64,000 nucleotides of DNA from contig NZ_JBDFMO010000001.1 of assembly GCF_047238305.1 (NCBI RefSeq), forward strand, positions 4,278,001-4,342,000, given 5' to 3'. Numbering within the stretch: position 1 is the stretch's first letter; each line of letters starts with the position of its first letter. The notes beneath the pieces were generated by a model. The model did no database searches and had not been told where the DNA came from. It worked only from the letters and a program-made list of their open reading frames with translations. The translations under genes and the position numbers were made by a program. Shown in pieces: positions 8,001 to 16,006 of this stretch. The stretch comes from Ferdinandcohnia sp047238305. GTDB lineage: Bacteria > Bacillota > Bacilli > Bacillales > Bacillaceae_L.

Positions 8001-10019
8001 AAAGTTTTGGAAACCATAGTTTACGACACCAGTAATCGGGCCAGTAAATTTGTCTCCTGTTGCTACTTCAAAGTCTCTTGCTTCATAATTATCATACATT
8101 TTGAATTGGATACGATCCGCATTCGCATTGTCATCAGTAAATAATACGCCACCATGGATTGTATCTGTTTCTCTATTTTCAAGAACGGTAATTAAATCTC
8201 CATGCTCTTGAGGTGCAACAGCCTTCACTGTTCCTACTTCAACAAGCATACCTTCAATGCTTTCCCAGAAATCAATTGCATCTTCTTCTGGATCAAACTC
8301 AGCAAAACTATCATTATCGATTACTTGGTTTGGAAGGTTTTCGCTTGTAATTATTATTGGTTCAGGTAATTCAACCGCTTCCTCAAGTAGTGTTATTACA
8401 CCGCCACGATCATCTCTTGCATTGATTTGAGTTACTGGTAAGTCAGTGTCACTTTTTGTATTACTGTAACCATCAATATGATACTCATCTACTGTACCTG
8501 TTACACTTACTAGATTACCAACTTTTACATTCGCTTGGTTCCCTGTATAAACGACAATCCCTTCAGATGTCTTTGGATTGTTATCCTTTTGGTCATCTGG
8601 CGTTTGCATATGAAAATAGTTGCCACTTCCGATTTTGTAGGTATACGTAACGATACCTTCAACATTTCCAACTGTTAAACTTTTGAGCGGAGATTCTTGA
8701 GCTTCTCCCTGGATATCATGGATATTGATATCTTCAGCATTGTATACTTTATAAGTAAATTCTTTCACTTCACTAGCGGTTAGGCCTTCTTTTACAGCAA
8801 TCGCTTTGATTGTTGTATCTTGTTCAATTGTGATCGGTTCGCTGTATTTTTGACCATTCTCAACTGTTGGTTCAGTTCCATCTGTTGTATAGTAAATGTC
8901 TGCACCTTCAGTTGTAGTAGATAATGTTACTTGCGTTCCTCCTGGAATGGTGCCGGTAGGATGAGATGCATTTACTGATTGAACTTTTGTTGCATCCTCA
9001 ATTATATCTGCTTGTCCACGAGGAATGATTTGATAATCTTGGTCGAATTGTTGAACGATACCAGTTATCGAATCATATGTCGTACCTACTGATAATTCCA
9101 ATGTGCCTTTTTCATCACGAACTAAGAACTCTGTACCATCTTCAGCTTTAGCCGTGTAATTTGCCCAACCACTGCCTTCATTAACTTTTACAAGTTCAAC
9201 ATTTTTGACAACTGCTAATTTAGATTCATTTTCTTCATTAACATTTGCCCCTGCTAATTCTATTGGTGCAGGTTCGCCTTTATCTTCCATTTTTTCAATT
9301 AGTGTTGCTGAATCTAGTTGTAATAGCCCTCGATAATCTTGTAATGAACCACTTACAGTGATTTCATCGCCAAGTTGAACATCTAAGGACGTTGGACGAA
9401 CAGCAATCGCAGCTGTTTCATCTTGAATGTGAATTGTATTTTTTAATGTTGCTGTTACAATTCCTTTAACTGTTGCTGAACCCGTACCTTTAGCACGTGC
9501 TTCAGCAATGCTGATTACGGATGGTTGTTCTGGTTCACCAGGATTGGAGTCACCATCAAGAAATTCATAAGAAGAGGCACTTTTTAATCCTGGCACACTA
9601 AAATATAGCTCAAGGTTGCCTGTTATAGCTACTTTTCTTTGAAAGTTTTCTGGATGATCCATTAAGTTTAAATTTGTACGAACATCTCCTTTCGGTAACT
9701 GTACCGGTAAGATGTTAACTGGATTTGTTTCGTTTGGATCATCTGCTAAACCAAGGTTAGTAGCAATTTCAAATGGTACAACTTGATCATAACTTGATCC
9801 ACTCTTAGCTGTTCCCACTATGTATCCTTGCACTGTAGCTATCCCCGTATTATTAGCAATCGCTTCTGCTACTGTTATAAAGGATGATTGTTGTTCAGTT
9901 GTACTCGCATTTTCTTCTGCCGCATTTACAGCAGGTGCAAAGTTTAATAGAGTAGTAGGCACTATTAAGCTAAGCACAAATAAGATTGATCGTAATTTTT
10001 TCACTATGACTTTTTTCAC
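5064..10019 (-). CDS. Secreted multidomain nuclease / 5'-nucleotidase (YhcR-like)
   Basis: This 1651-aa exported protein has a Sec signal peptide at residues 1-33 (basic start, hydrophobic core, AVNAAEE). Several OB-like repeats follow (about 45-340), including the YhcR N-terminal type, then a chitobiase-C-like beta domain (about 345-425, IYYTTDGTEPT) and another OB segment. An endonuclease/exonuclease/phosphatase domain comes next (from about 700: ASYNLENF, EVQDN, ANHWNSKSGD, GDYNDYQ, SDHDPVMV). The metallophosphatase half of a 5'-nucleotidase follows (about 1013: HTNDTHAALDN, then GNHEFD, then GGHSHT), and then its substrate-binding half (LQNGGGIRSAINAG, GGDGYDVF). B. subtilis YhcR has the same plan but is shorter (about 1217 aa). 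The combined role would be to degrade extracellular nucleic acid to nucleosides and phosphate. There is no LPxTG anchor; the C-terminus ends in a short beta-rich tail. Confidence 0.92.
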   Translation of the reverse strand: MKKVIVKKLRSILFVLSLIVPTTLLNFAPAVNAAEENASTTEQQSSFITVAEAIANNTGIATVQGYIVGTAKSGSSYDQVVPFEIATNLGLADDPNETNPVNILPVQLPKGDVRTNLNLMDHPENFQRKVAITGNLELYFSVPGLKSASSYEFLDGDSNPGEPEQPSVISIAEARAKGTGSATVKGIVTATLKNTIHIQDETAAIAVRPTSLDVQLGDEITVSGSLQDYRGLLQLDSATLIEKMEDKGEPAPIELAGANVNEENESKLAVVKNVELVKVNEGSGWANYTAKAEDGTEFLVRDEKGTLELSVGTTYDSITGIVQQFDQDYQIIPRGQADIIEDATKVQSVNASHPTGTIPGGTQVTLSTTTEGADIYYTTDGTEPTVENGQKYSEPITIEQDTTIKAIAVKEGLTASEVKEFTYKVYNAEDINIHDIQGEAQESPLKSLTVGNVEGIVTYTYKIGSGNYFHMQTPDDQKDNNPKTSEGIVVYTGNQANVKVGNLVSVTGTVDEYHIDGYSNTKSDTDLPVTQINARDDRGGVITLLEEAVELPEPIIITSENLPNQVIDNDSFAEFDPEEDAIDFWESIEGMLVEVGTVKAVAPQEHGDLITVLENRETDTIHGGVLFTDDNANADRIQFKMYDNYEARDFEVATGDKFTGPITGVVNYGFQNFKIYVDLADMQSKHVEGNTEPETTTIVKEDDKLTIASYNLENFSNNTKETSNDKAQKLARAFVQDMESPDIIGVTEVQDNNGQDAGDSAANESYERLIQAIVDAGGPSYEYLNIDPINNEDGGAPNANIRVGFLYNPERVSLPEGITAGDATTAVGYENGKLTHNPGRIDPTNPAFDNSRKPLAAQFTFKGEDVVVIANHWNSKSGDTPLFGSTQPPVYGSEVQRKQIANIVYDFVEEIKAVNPDANIVSVGDYNDYQFSDSMKIFEGELMTNMINHVEQSDRYTYLFQGNSQVLDHIVVSNNLVPRTKIDILHINADFTDMAGRASDHDPVMVQVDLKDNFDLTVMHTNDTHAALDNMPKTVTAVKEERAKDPNALLLHAGDAFTGTLYFNEFQGAADLAMMNLMGFDAMTFGNHEFDLGSSAEGHQKLVEFIQGATFPFVSANVDFSKDATFAGIFNDSIAAEFKNGQIYNGIIKEINGEKVGIFGLTTEETADISSPGSIEFENYLEEAEKAVTALEAEGVNKIIALTHIGYDDNAAVDNDLTLAEEVEGIDVIVGGHSHTTLSEPVVVAKDDTPTVIVQTGNANSNLGVLNVEFDENGVVVAHDGGLVPIGNQVDDPEAAEILAPFKTRVDEVAQEEIGVETPIELENPRTNGDNSKPSVRKNETILGNLITDGMLTKAREFTGKNVVMALQNGGGIRSAINAGPITVGEVITVLPFGNTLATMEITGAELKEAVEISLSKYPGENGGFLHVAGGKVEFDSSKPAGERVVEVYIKDSNNKLVAVHDDTTYTIATNAFTAKGGDGYDVFAKAYEEGRVTDLGLSDWENFRDHLISLGSDGIPTEIDGRIVNILTTPGEEPEEPQIVVVTPEVERGNKYVVTANDFGDLTDGATVRVEVPEKKNTIFVSVSSEAVAELKEADATFVISNNANELQVPAAELPDGEIEIKVQKNNRKGALDAYDFAMKSKGKGFQKLK

Positions 10020-10249
10020 AGCGTTCTCCCCTCACTTAGTGAATTAGTAGAAATTGGTTCGCCTACAGGATAATGGCAAAGTAAATATAGGTCAATATAA
10101 TTTACGAAAATTAAACATAACTTCAATCTATTTTACCTATAAAACACGAACGTTAGGTAAATAGTCACGATTTAACGTTAGTATTTTTTTACTATTTTAC
10201 TTTGATTAACAATATTTCTTAGCAGTCTCTGAAAAATCCTATAATACTA

Positions 10250-10286
10250 AAAAAACGACTACCAATTAAACTAGTAGTCGTTTTTT
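10250..10286 (-). terminator. Bidirectional terminator between acyl-CoA ligase and nuclease genes
   Basis: ACGACTAC pairs with GTAGTCGT, flanked by A-runs on the left and TTTTTT on the right. It can end transcription of the ligase gene (minus strand) before the separate nuclease promoter. The stretch 10020-10249 holds only AT-rich presumed promoter DNA and no gene. Confidence 0.8.
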
Positions 10287-10299
10287 GCATATCATTTTT

Positions 10300-11802
10300 T
10301 CACCCAACTAAATTTTCATATGTTTTTTGCAAATGGTTCTTATCTATCTTTCCAACATGTGTTTTTGGTATTTCTTCTACAAAAATAAACTCTTTCGGAA
10401 CTTTGTATTTACCGATTTTTTCTTGACAGAATTCTTTTAATTCCATCTTAGACACTTGTTGGTCTGGCATTAACGAGATAATAGCAATTACCATTTCGCC
10501 CCATTTTTGATGCGAGACACCAATCACCGCAACTTCGTTGATTGCTGGATGCTTACTAATGCATTGTTCTACCTCTAAAGGATAGACATTTTCCCCACCA
10601 GTAATGATCATTTCTTTCTTTCGACCAACAATATAGTGATAGCCTTCCTCATCACATCTTGCTAAATCACCGGTATGGAGCCATCCATCATGGTACGCTT
10701 CCTTAGTCGCTTCTTGATTATTCCAGTAATGATGGAATACATGCTTTCCACGAATTAAAAGCTCTCCTACTTCTCCAGCCTTGGCTTCCCTCCCATCAGA
10801 AGTCATGATTTTCACATCATTATAAAACATCGCCTTCCCGACAGACCCCCTTCTAAATCTTGAAATCTTAGGATCGATGAAGAAATTATTTGGACCAGCC
10901 TCTGTTAGTCCATATCCTTCTTTAAAGGATAGTCCCTTTTCTTCAAACGCCTGATAAATTTCTAGCGGACATGGAGCTCCTCCTGATAAGAAAGTATGCA
11001 TGGTTGGAAATTTCACATCCTTGAAGGATGGAGTGTTAACCATCATGTGATACATCGTTGGAACAAGTAATACGACGGTGCAACCCTCTTGATTGATAAT
11101 CTGGATTGCTCGATTTGGCTCAAAATTATTCGCAATTACTACCTTTCCCCCCATCATTAAAATCGGAATGGATAAGGCATTAAGCCCACCCGTATGGAAC
11201 ATCGGCATATACGTTAATGTCACATCTTCTGCTGATAAATTCCAGCTTACGATCGTATTTAACCCATTCCACATAATCGATCGATGGGTTAGGACCACGC
11301 CCTTTGGTTTACCTGTTGTACCGCCTGTATAAATAATCGCTAAGGCGTCATCTTCTTGAATCATTTCCTCTTGCACATTGGAAATACTTGATACATTCGC
11401 AATTTGTTGATATTCCTCTGAATCAATTTTTATGACATGCCTAGATGATTTGTTCCCTAATAAGCCTTCCAAATTATTAGATAAAGCAATTAGCCTTGGT
11501 GATGAATTTGAAAGGATGTAATCTATTTCTTCACTTGATAAACGCCAATTTAGCGGTACAAAAATTGCCCCGATTTTCCCACAGGCAAACAGCAAATCGA
11601 AATAACAAATATCATTCGGAGATAGTAGTGCAATCCGATCTCCCTTATTTATTCCGATGGTTTTGAAATAATAGGCGATATTTTCCGCACGTTTATTTAA
11701 TTCTTGAAATGTAAAACGGCTTCCCGTCTCACCATCTACAACAGCAATCGAATCAGGTGATAGTCGAGCCCGATTTGCGATCCAATCCAGTTCCCACCTC
11801 AC
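10300..11802 (-). CDS. AMP-dependent acyl-CoA synthetase (ligase 1 of the cluster)
   Basis: This 500-aa ANL-superfamily ligase activates a carboxylic acid to acyl-AMP, then acyl-CoA. The P-loop-like motif is YTGGTTGKPKGV (about 157-168). Further motifs are GYGLTEAGPNNF, the hinge TGDLARCDEEGY, GRKKEMIITGGENVYP and the catalytic-Lys region HVGKIDKNHL. The start is GTG with AAGGAGAG 6 nt upstream. It has its own promoter with an 11-bp-spaced TGTAAC direct repeat shared with the livK promoter, so it is probably co-activated with the transporter. It is a paralogue of ligase 2 at 20816. The substrate chain is unknown; the size suits medium-chain, aromatic or OSB-type acids. Confidence 0.9.
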   Translation of the reverse strand: MRWELDWIANRARLSPDSIAVVDGETGSRFTFQELNKRAENIAYYFKTIGINKGDRIALLSPNDICYFDLLFACGKIGAIFVPLNWRLSSEEIDYILSNSSPRLIALSNNLEGLLGNKSSRHVIKIDSEEYQQIANVSSISNVQEEMIQEDDALAIIYTGGTTGKPKGVVLTHRSIMWNGLNTIVSWNLSAEDVTLTYMPMFHTGGLNALSIPILMMGGKVVIANNFEPNRAIQIINQEGCTVVLLVPTMYHMMVNTPSFKDVKFPTMHTFLSGGAPCPLEIYQAFEEKGLSFKEGYGLTEAGPNNFFIDPKISRFRRGSVGKAMFYNDVKIMTSDGREAKAGEVGELLIRGKHVFHHYWNNQEATKEAYHDGWLHTGDLARCDEEGYHYIVGRKKEMIITGGENVYPLEVEQCISKHPAINEVAVIGVSHQKWGEMVIAIISLMPDQQVSKMELKEFCQEKIGKYKVPKEFIFVEEIPKTHVGKIDKNHLQKTYENLVG

Positions 11803-11852
11803 AACTATCTCTCCTTACTTCTACTTAATTCTATTCTTACTATAGAAGATAG

Positions 11853-11871
11853 TAGTTACATAGAAGTTACA
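11853..11871 (-). promoter_or_regulatory. SARP-type direct-repeat operator, ligase 1 promoter
   Basis: Plus-strand text TAGTTACATAGAAGTTACA. On the transcribed (minus) strand this is two TGTAAC repeats starting exactly 11 bp apart. Ten nt after the second repeat comes TATAGT, a good -10 hexamer. The same arrangement, 16 of 19 bases identical, occurs at 19752-19770 before livK. An 11-bp direct-repeat period just upstream of -10 is the known binding geometry of SARP/BTAD regulators. Confidence 0.6.
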
Positions 11872-11902
11872 TTAGGATATGGGCGTGGGAATAGTATGTA
11901 CG

Positions 11903-11975
11903 GTTTGTCTTCGGGGTAGGCTTTCGGAGATAGTTCATGTTACTTTTTACATTAGTTTGTCTTTGAGATAGGCTA
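11903..11975. repeat. Imperfect direct repeat, 52-bp offset
   Basis: GTTTGTCTTCGGGGTAGGCT at 11903 recurs as GTTTGTCTTTGAGATAGGCT at 11955, 17 of 20 bases alike. It lies in the gap between ligase 1 and the SDR gene, which otherwise holds one operator and one terminator. Confidence 0.5.
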
Positions 11976-11980
11976 AAAGG

Positions 11981-12010
11981 AAAAAAATAGGAGCCATATT
12001 ATCGGCTCCT
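11981..12010 (-). terminator. Terminator after the SDR gene
   Basis: On the minus strand, AGGAGCC and GGCTCCT enclose an 8-nt loop and are followed by ATTTTTTT. It separates the SDR unit from the ligase 1 promoter. Confidence 0.85.
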
Positions 12011-12018
12011 AAATAAAA

Positions 12019-12756
12019 CTACATCATAATCCCACCATCAACATGTAAGGTTGTTCCGTTCACGTAATCAGATTCATCGGAAGATAAAAATAAATACGCA
12101 TTCGCAATGTCTGAAGGCTTTCCAAGCCTTTGCAGAGGAATCATCATTTTCATTTGATTGATGACCTTTTCAGGTACGGAAGCAACCATCCCTGTTTCGA
12201 TAAATCCTGGTACAACTGCATTTACGTTAATCCCTTTTCTTCCTAGTTCTTTTGCCCATGTTTTCGTCATTCCGACTACTGCAGCTTTTGATGCCGCATA
12301 ATTGGTTTGACCAACATTCCCGTAAACACCAGTTACAGACGAGGTACTGACAATTTTCCCTTTTCCGTTAGCAATCATATGAGGTACGACAGCTTGAGTG
12401 CAGTTAAAAACACCTGTTAAATTCACGTCAATAACCTTTTGAAAATCCTCCTGAGAAAGCTTTGTCAGCATTGCATCCCGAGTAATCCCTGCATTATTTA
12501 TTAAAATATCAATCCTTCCAAATCGCTCCATTACAGCGGAAACCATTTCATCAACGCTCTCTCTATTTGCTACATCGACCTGAAAAAATTCAACATCGGC
12601 ACCTTGTTCTTTCAGTTCCTTAGCTCTATCAGCGCCTCTTGTATCATAGTCTGTTAAGGCAACCTTTGCGCCTTCACGTACAAATGTAATAGCTGCTTCT
12701 AATCCTAGCCCATTTGCTGCTCCCGTAATGATTGCCACCTTATCCTTTAATCTCAT
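12019..12756 (-). CDS. Short-chain dehydrogenase/reductase, FabG-like
   Basis: This 245-aa classical SDR interconverts 3-hydroxyacyl and 3-oxoacyl thioesters in its closest families. The cofactor motif is TGAANGLG (about 12-19), then NNAG (87-90). The catalytic Ser is in STSSVTG and the Tyr-x-x-x-Lys is YAASKAA. The C-terminal pattern YVNGTTLHVDGG is FabG-like. The conserved start ATG has AAGGAG 8 nt upstream. It sits in an acyl-CoA pathway cluster rather than beside fab genes, so a catabolic 3-hydroxyacyl-CoA dehydrogenase role is as likely as fatty acid synthesis. A repeat element lies between it and the upstream hydrolase gene. Confidence 0.88.
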   Translation of the reverse strand: MRLKDKVAIITGAANGLGLEAAITFVREGAKVALTDYDTRGADRAKELKEQGADVEFFQVDVANRESVDEMVSAVMERFGRIDILINNAGITRDAMLTKLSQEDFQKVIDVNLTGVFNCTQAVVPHMIANGKGKIVSTSSVTGVYGNVGQTNYAASKAAVVGMTKTWAKELGRKGINVNAVVPGFIETGMVASVPEKVINQMKMMIPLQRLGKPSDIANAYLFLSSDESDYVNGTTLHVDGGIMM

Positions 12757-12780
12757 TTTGCTGGCTCCTTTTTTCCGATT

Positions 12781-12890
12781 TGTCTAGCTTCAGCACCTAG
12801 CCCCTCGAGGTCGCTTCACCCTCCTGCGGCGGCAACAGCCTCCTCGTCGGGGTTCCAGCGCTTGTCGGGGCTGTTCAAGGTGCTTACTCA
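12781..12890 (+). repeat. Bacillaceae-type intergenic repeat, copy A
   Basis: It begins TGTCTAGCTTCAGCACCTAG, is GC-richer than its surroundings and contains CCCCTCGAGGTC. It ends with GGGGCTGTTCAAGGTGCT; the ends form a short inverted pair, AGCACCT / AGGTGCT. The first 32 bases recur almost exactly, inverted, in copy C near 48725-48757. Its last bases overlap the 3' end of the alpha/beta hydrolase gene, so the element may supply that stop codon. Confidence 0.75.
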
Positions 12891-13783
12891 TATCTTATAA
12901 ATTCATGCATATGTTTTAACAATAGCTCTAAGTTATCAATTAATGGAGAATGTCCACAGTCTTCTAATTCAATAAATGTAGCGTTATCTCCCATATCTTC
13001 CATAATTTCCTTTGCCATACTTTCTACTACAACATAATCCCGATCCCCGCGTAGTACTAAGACTGGGATTTTGATATCATCCACCTGGCCTGTTCCTTCT
13101 GTTAACCCATTGTGGTGATGGCTGATGTTAAAGGTATTTAGTGAATAGTAGACATCGGCAAGATTTCGTTGAGTCATCATATCCTCTAAGTACTCATCGT
13201 AGTGAGCCTCTTTAGGCTGATTTTTTGTGTATATAGCAGCATTCCAGATAGCTTTCAGAACTTCTTTATCTCGATTGTCGTAGGCAGTTTGAATTGGGAT
13301 TGTTCGTGCTAGATCACTATGAATATCTTCCATTGTCTTCAAACGATTTGAAAAATCCAGCTGTCCGTCGGCACCTAAACCAAAGATTGGAAAACCTCTT
13401 GTTGATGCTGATGCTAGTAACACTAATTTTGAACAAAGTCCTGGATGGTCAGCTACAAACTGCATTCCTACGGCACCACCTGTTGACCAACCAGCAATGA
13501 TAAAATCTGATAAGCCTAATTCATCAACAAATAGTTTAATATCATCTGAGAAGTCCTTAATAGATTGTACCGGTTTATGATAGGTTGAAATACCAAAGCC
13601 TCTCATATCCACCGCATATACCTTGTAATCGCTATCAAGATTTTCAATGACAACATCCCAATGTTTCGATGATGACATGTTCCCATGAATGAGTAGAACT
13701 ATTTTTTCTCCTCCTTCACGTTCCCTGTAGCCCAATGTTTCTCCATTTTCGAGATTAACCGTTTTCAGTTCAATCACTGACAT
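12884..13783 (-). CDS. Alpha/beta hydrolase
   Basis: This 299-aa hydrolase has the complete fold signature. The oxyanion loop is LLIHGNMSSSKHWD (about 30-43), the nucleophile elbow is GWSTGG (Ser near 106), the acid is in RGDRDYVV (about 253) and the His is in DCGHSPLID (about 280). It overlaps the upstream ketosynthase gene by 10 nt, with a GGGGGGAT ribosome site inside that gene, so the two are translationally coupled. In this context it could hydrolyse a thioester or cleave a C-C bond in a beta-diketone or ring-opened product, as meta-cleavage hydrolases do. That choice is inference. Confidence 0.88.
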   Translation of the reverse strand: MSVIELKTVNLENGETLGYREREGGEKIVLLIHGNMSSSKHWDVVIENLDSDYKVYAVDMRGFGISTYHKPVQSIKDFSDDIKLFVDELGLSDFIIAGWSTGGAVGMQFVADHPGLCSKLVLLASASTRGFPIFGLGADGQLDFSNRLKTMEDIHSDLARTIPIQTAYDNRDKEVLKAIWNAAIYTKNQPKEAHYDEYLEDMMTQRNLADVYYSLNTFNISHHHNGLTEGTGQVDDIKIPVLVLRGDRDYVVVESMAKEIMEDMGDNATFIELEDCGHSPLIDNLELLLKHMHEFIRYE

Positions 13784-14796
13784 TCACAATCCCCCCATTT
13801 AATTGTCGTGGCACCCCATGCATATCCAATACCGGCACTTACGAGAACAACAAGATCCCCTTCTTTTATTTTACCTTTTTTTTCCGCCAATTCCATAGAA
13901 AGTATTTGATCGATTTGACCAATATGTCCGTATTCATTCAAATATATGGATTGGTCCTGGGTAAGCCCTAACTCTTGCAACACATAATCATGGGCCGATT
14001 TTTTCATGTGAAGAATGCCTAAGTAGTCAATATCTGCTTCGGTATACCCGCTTTTTTGTACGGCTGTTCGAATCACCAGAAGAAAGTTCGCCATCGACTT
14101 TTCTTCAAGTCGCTGTTTCATCCCTTCTGGGTCAAGAACATCAAGCATATTTAATTTTTGCTCAAGGGCTTCTTTGGTTATCGGGTTCTTTGTTCCACCC
14201 GCAACGACTACGACATCCTCAGAAAAAGCACCATCTGTGATAATATGACTTTCTAGTACGTGATTTTTTGTGATCCCTTTTTGTAGCAGGATGGCACCGC
14301 CACCCGCTCCCAAATTATACATAAAGCGAGTTCTAGGATTCTCGTAATCAATAAAATCGACATTTCGATAGCCACCCGCTAGTAATACCGTTTTTATGGA
14401 GTCATCTGCTTTCATCAAATCCTTTGCTACCTTTATCGCCATGATTGTCGTTCCACATCTCATTGCCACATCAAAGCCCCACGCATTCGAGGCTCCGAGC
14501 TCTTGTTGCATTTTAATGGCTGCTGTCCACAAAGGATATTCCTTATGCTCTTCTCCGATATAGATGATTAAATCAATTTCCAATGGGTCAATGTTTGCCT
14601 TCTTGATAGCTTCTCTTGCAGCTTTTATGCCCATTTCACATGTATGATCATCTGTTCCAGGAATCGGTTTCTTCAAAATACCAAGCTTGGTCTCGACGAT
14701 TTCCTTTGGTATCCCACTTTTTTTTGAAATGTCTTCCGAGGTTAAAAAGTCTTTCGGAATGTATGTCCCTGTACTTAAAACTCCAACTGATTCCAA
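13774..14796 (-). CDS. Ketoacyl synthase III-like thiolase-fold enzyme, paralogue 1 (Cys-His-His)
   Basis: This 340-aa protein has FabH-like architecture. Aligned by eye with FabH, the nucleophile is present in FDVAMRCGTTIM. The His of the HQAN motif is kept in GILHMKKSAHD, but Gln and Asn after it are not. The triad Asn is replaced by His in NEYGHIGQIDQI. The C-terminal GIGYAWGATTIKW matches the FabH end. It therefore can form an acyl-enzyme but has a non-canonical Cys-His-His triad. It is in an operon with livM and the 59-aa gene upstream and the hydrolase downstream. The likely role is Claisen condensation or thiolytic cleavage of acyl-CoAs; fatty acid initiation seems unlikely. Confidence 0.88.
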   Translation of the reverse strand: MESVGVLSTGTYIPKDFLTSEDISKKSGIPKEIVETKLGILKKPIPGTDDHTCEMGIKAAREAIKKANIDPLEIDLIIYIGEEHKEYPLWTAAIKMQQELGASNAWGFDVAMRCGTTIMAIKVAKDLMKADDSIKTVLLAGGYRNVDFIDYENPRTRFMYNLGAGGGAILLQKGITKNHVLESHIITDGAFSEDVVVVAGGTKNPITKEALEQKLNMLDVLDPEGMKQRLEEKSMANFLLVIRTAVQKSGYTEADIDYLGILHMKKSAHDYVLQELGLTQDQSIYLNEYGHIGQIDQILSMELAEKKGKIKEGDLVVLVSAGIGYAWGATTIKWGDCECQ

Positions 14797-14802
14797 AGTA
14801 GG

Positions 14803-14982
14803 TCACTCCTCTATTACACGTTTCATAAACTCAACGGCATCATCTAAATCTGTCACAACTACCTCATCTTCCCCCTGGACATGACTAACCTTTATACGCC
14901 AGTGCTTTTTCATTGTCTGGTTATCGACATCAACCAGCGCACAACGGACAACGAATGAAGTAATGGTTTGATTATCATTCAT
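14803..14982 (-). CDS. Small hypothetical protein, 59 aa
   Basis: An intact frame runs from ATG 14982, with AAGGAGAG overlapping the livM stop, to TGA 14803, 6 bp before the ketosynthase start at 14796. The protein begins MNDNQTITSFVVRCALVDVD and ends DDAVEFMKRVIEE. It alternates polar and hydrophobic residues as in a small beta-beta-alpha fold, and it has no signal peptide or membrane segment. Tight spacing on both sides argues that it is a real operon member. I do not recognise a family; a small partner of the neighbouring ketosynthase is one possibility. Confidence 0.7.
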   Translation of the reverse strand: MNDNQTITSFVVRCALVDVDNQTMKKHWRIKVSHVQGEDEVVVTDLDDAVEFMKRVIEE

Positions 14983-14994
14983 GGACCTCTCTCC

Positions 14995-16002
14995 TTAGCC
15001 GGCTATTTTTTCTTTTTCACAGTCTTTCGTTTTAGTGGTCCCTTTGCTTTTATAGAACCATGACTTAACAGTTCCAACGATTCCCATTGGGAAGAACATA
15101 ACAGCTAATATATATATAATGCCAAAGAAGATCATCCATCGTTCAAAAATCCAGTGCACCTTTGCAAGCCCAGTTAGCCAGTGATGGGCAAATTCGATAA
15201 GCCCCGCTCCAATGATGGCCCCAACTAATGTTCCAACCCCTCCGATAATTGTCATGAGAAGAGCATCCAGAGTTACATCGAGAGCAAATACCGATGTATT
15301 GACAAACCTTAGTGTGACAACATACATCGATCCGGAAACACTTGCAATTACCCCTGCAACAATACTTGCTATAATTTTATAATGAATCACATTATAGCCT
15401 AGTGACTCTGTTCGTGGTTCATTTTCACGAATCGCTTGGAGAACCCTGCCAAGAGGTGATTCTGTAAATCTTTTTAACACTAAAAATACGATAATCATTA
15501 GAATCAATGTGACAAAATAGAGGGTCATACGGTCTTTTAATACATCTGGTATGCGGAACGTAAATCCATCATTCCCCCGGGTTAATGATCGCCATTTTTC
15601 AGCAGCTACTAAAAATAAGCCCGAAAACGCCAATGTCAGCATGGCATAGAAGTGACTCTTTAACCGAAGTGAGAGCAAACCGACAATATAACTTAAAATG
15701 GCTGACAGAATCATTCCAACTATGATTGATAGTAGAAAAATGGGAACTGTTGGTTCAAATCGATGTAAAAGAACACCTGTTGCATAAGCACCAATTCCGA
15801 AAAACATCGCATGCCCGAATGAAACAATCCCTGTAAAACCTAGTAAAATATCATAACTCATAGCAAAGACAGCAAAGATAAAAATTTGTGTAAATAAAAT
15901 CAATATACTTCTAGTGTCATTAATAAATGGATAACATAGAAGAAATACCGCTGCCGCAATATATATGATGTTTGCTTTTGAAGAATTAGTTAGAAGCCTC
16001 AT
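14995..16002 (-). CDS. livM: Liv-type ABC transporter permease LivM-like
   Basis: This 335-aa integral membrane protein has about 9-10 hydrophobic segments. It carries the LivM hallmarks YDILLGFTGIVSFGHAMFFG (about 49-68) and a C-terminal half with TIIGGVGTLVGAIIGA. It would pair with LivH at 16007 to form the channel of an ABC importer. The family (HAAT) takes up branched-chain amino acids, but homologues in catabolic clusters import aromatic and other carboxylates, urea or amides. Five nt separate it from livH. The neighbouring acyl-CoA ligases suggest a carboxylic acid substrate here. Confidence 0.9.
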   Translation of the reverse strand: MRLLTNSSKANIIYIAAAVFLLCYPFINDTRSILILFTQIFIFAVFAMSYDILLGFTGIVSFGHAMFFGIGAYATGVLLHRFEPTVPIFLLSIIVGMILSAILSYIVGLLSLRLKSHFYAMLTLAFSGLFLVAAEKWRSLTRGNDGFTFRIPDVLKDRMTLYFVTLILMIIVFLVLKRFTESPLGRVLQAIRENEPRTESLGYNVIHYKIIASIVAGVIASVSGSMYVVTLRFVNTSVFALDVTLDALLMTIIGGVGTLVGAIIGAGLIEFAHHWLTGLAKVHWIFERWMIFFGIIYILAVMFFPMGIVGTVKSWFYKSKGTTKTKDCEKEKIAG

Positions 16003-16006
16003 TTCC

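Noticed and set aside
12781..12890. Insertion sequence remnant
   Set aside because: No transposase fragment or target duplication is visible; it fits a small non-coding intergenic repeat better.
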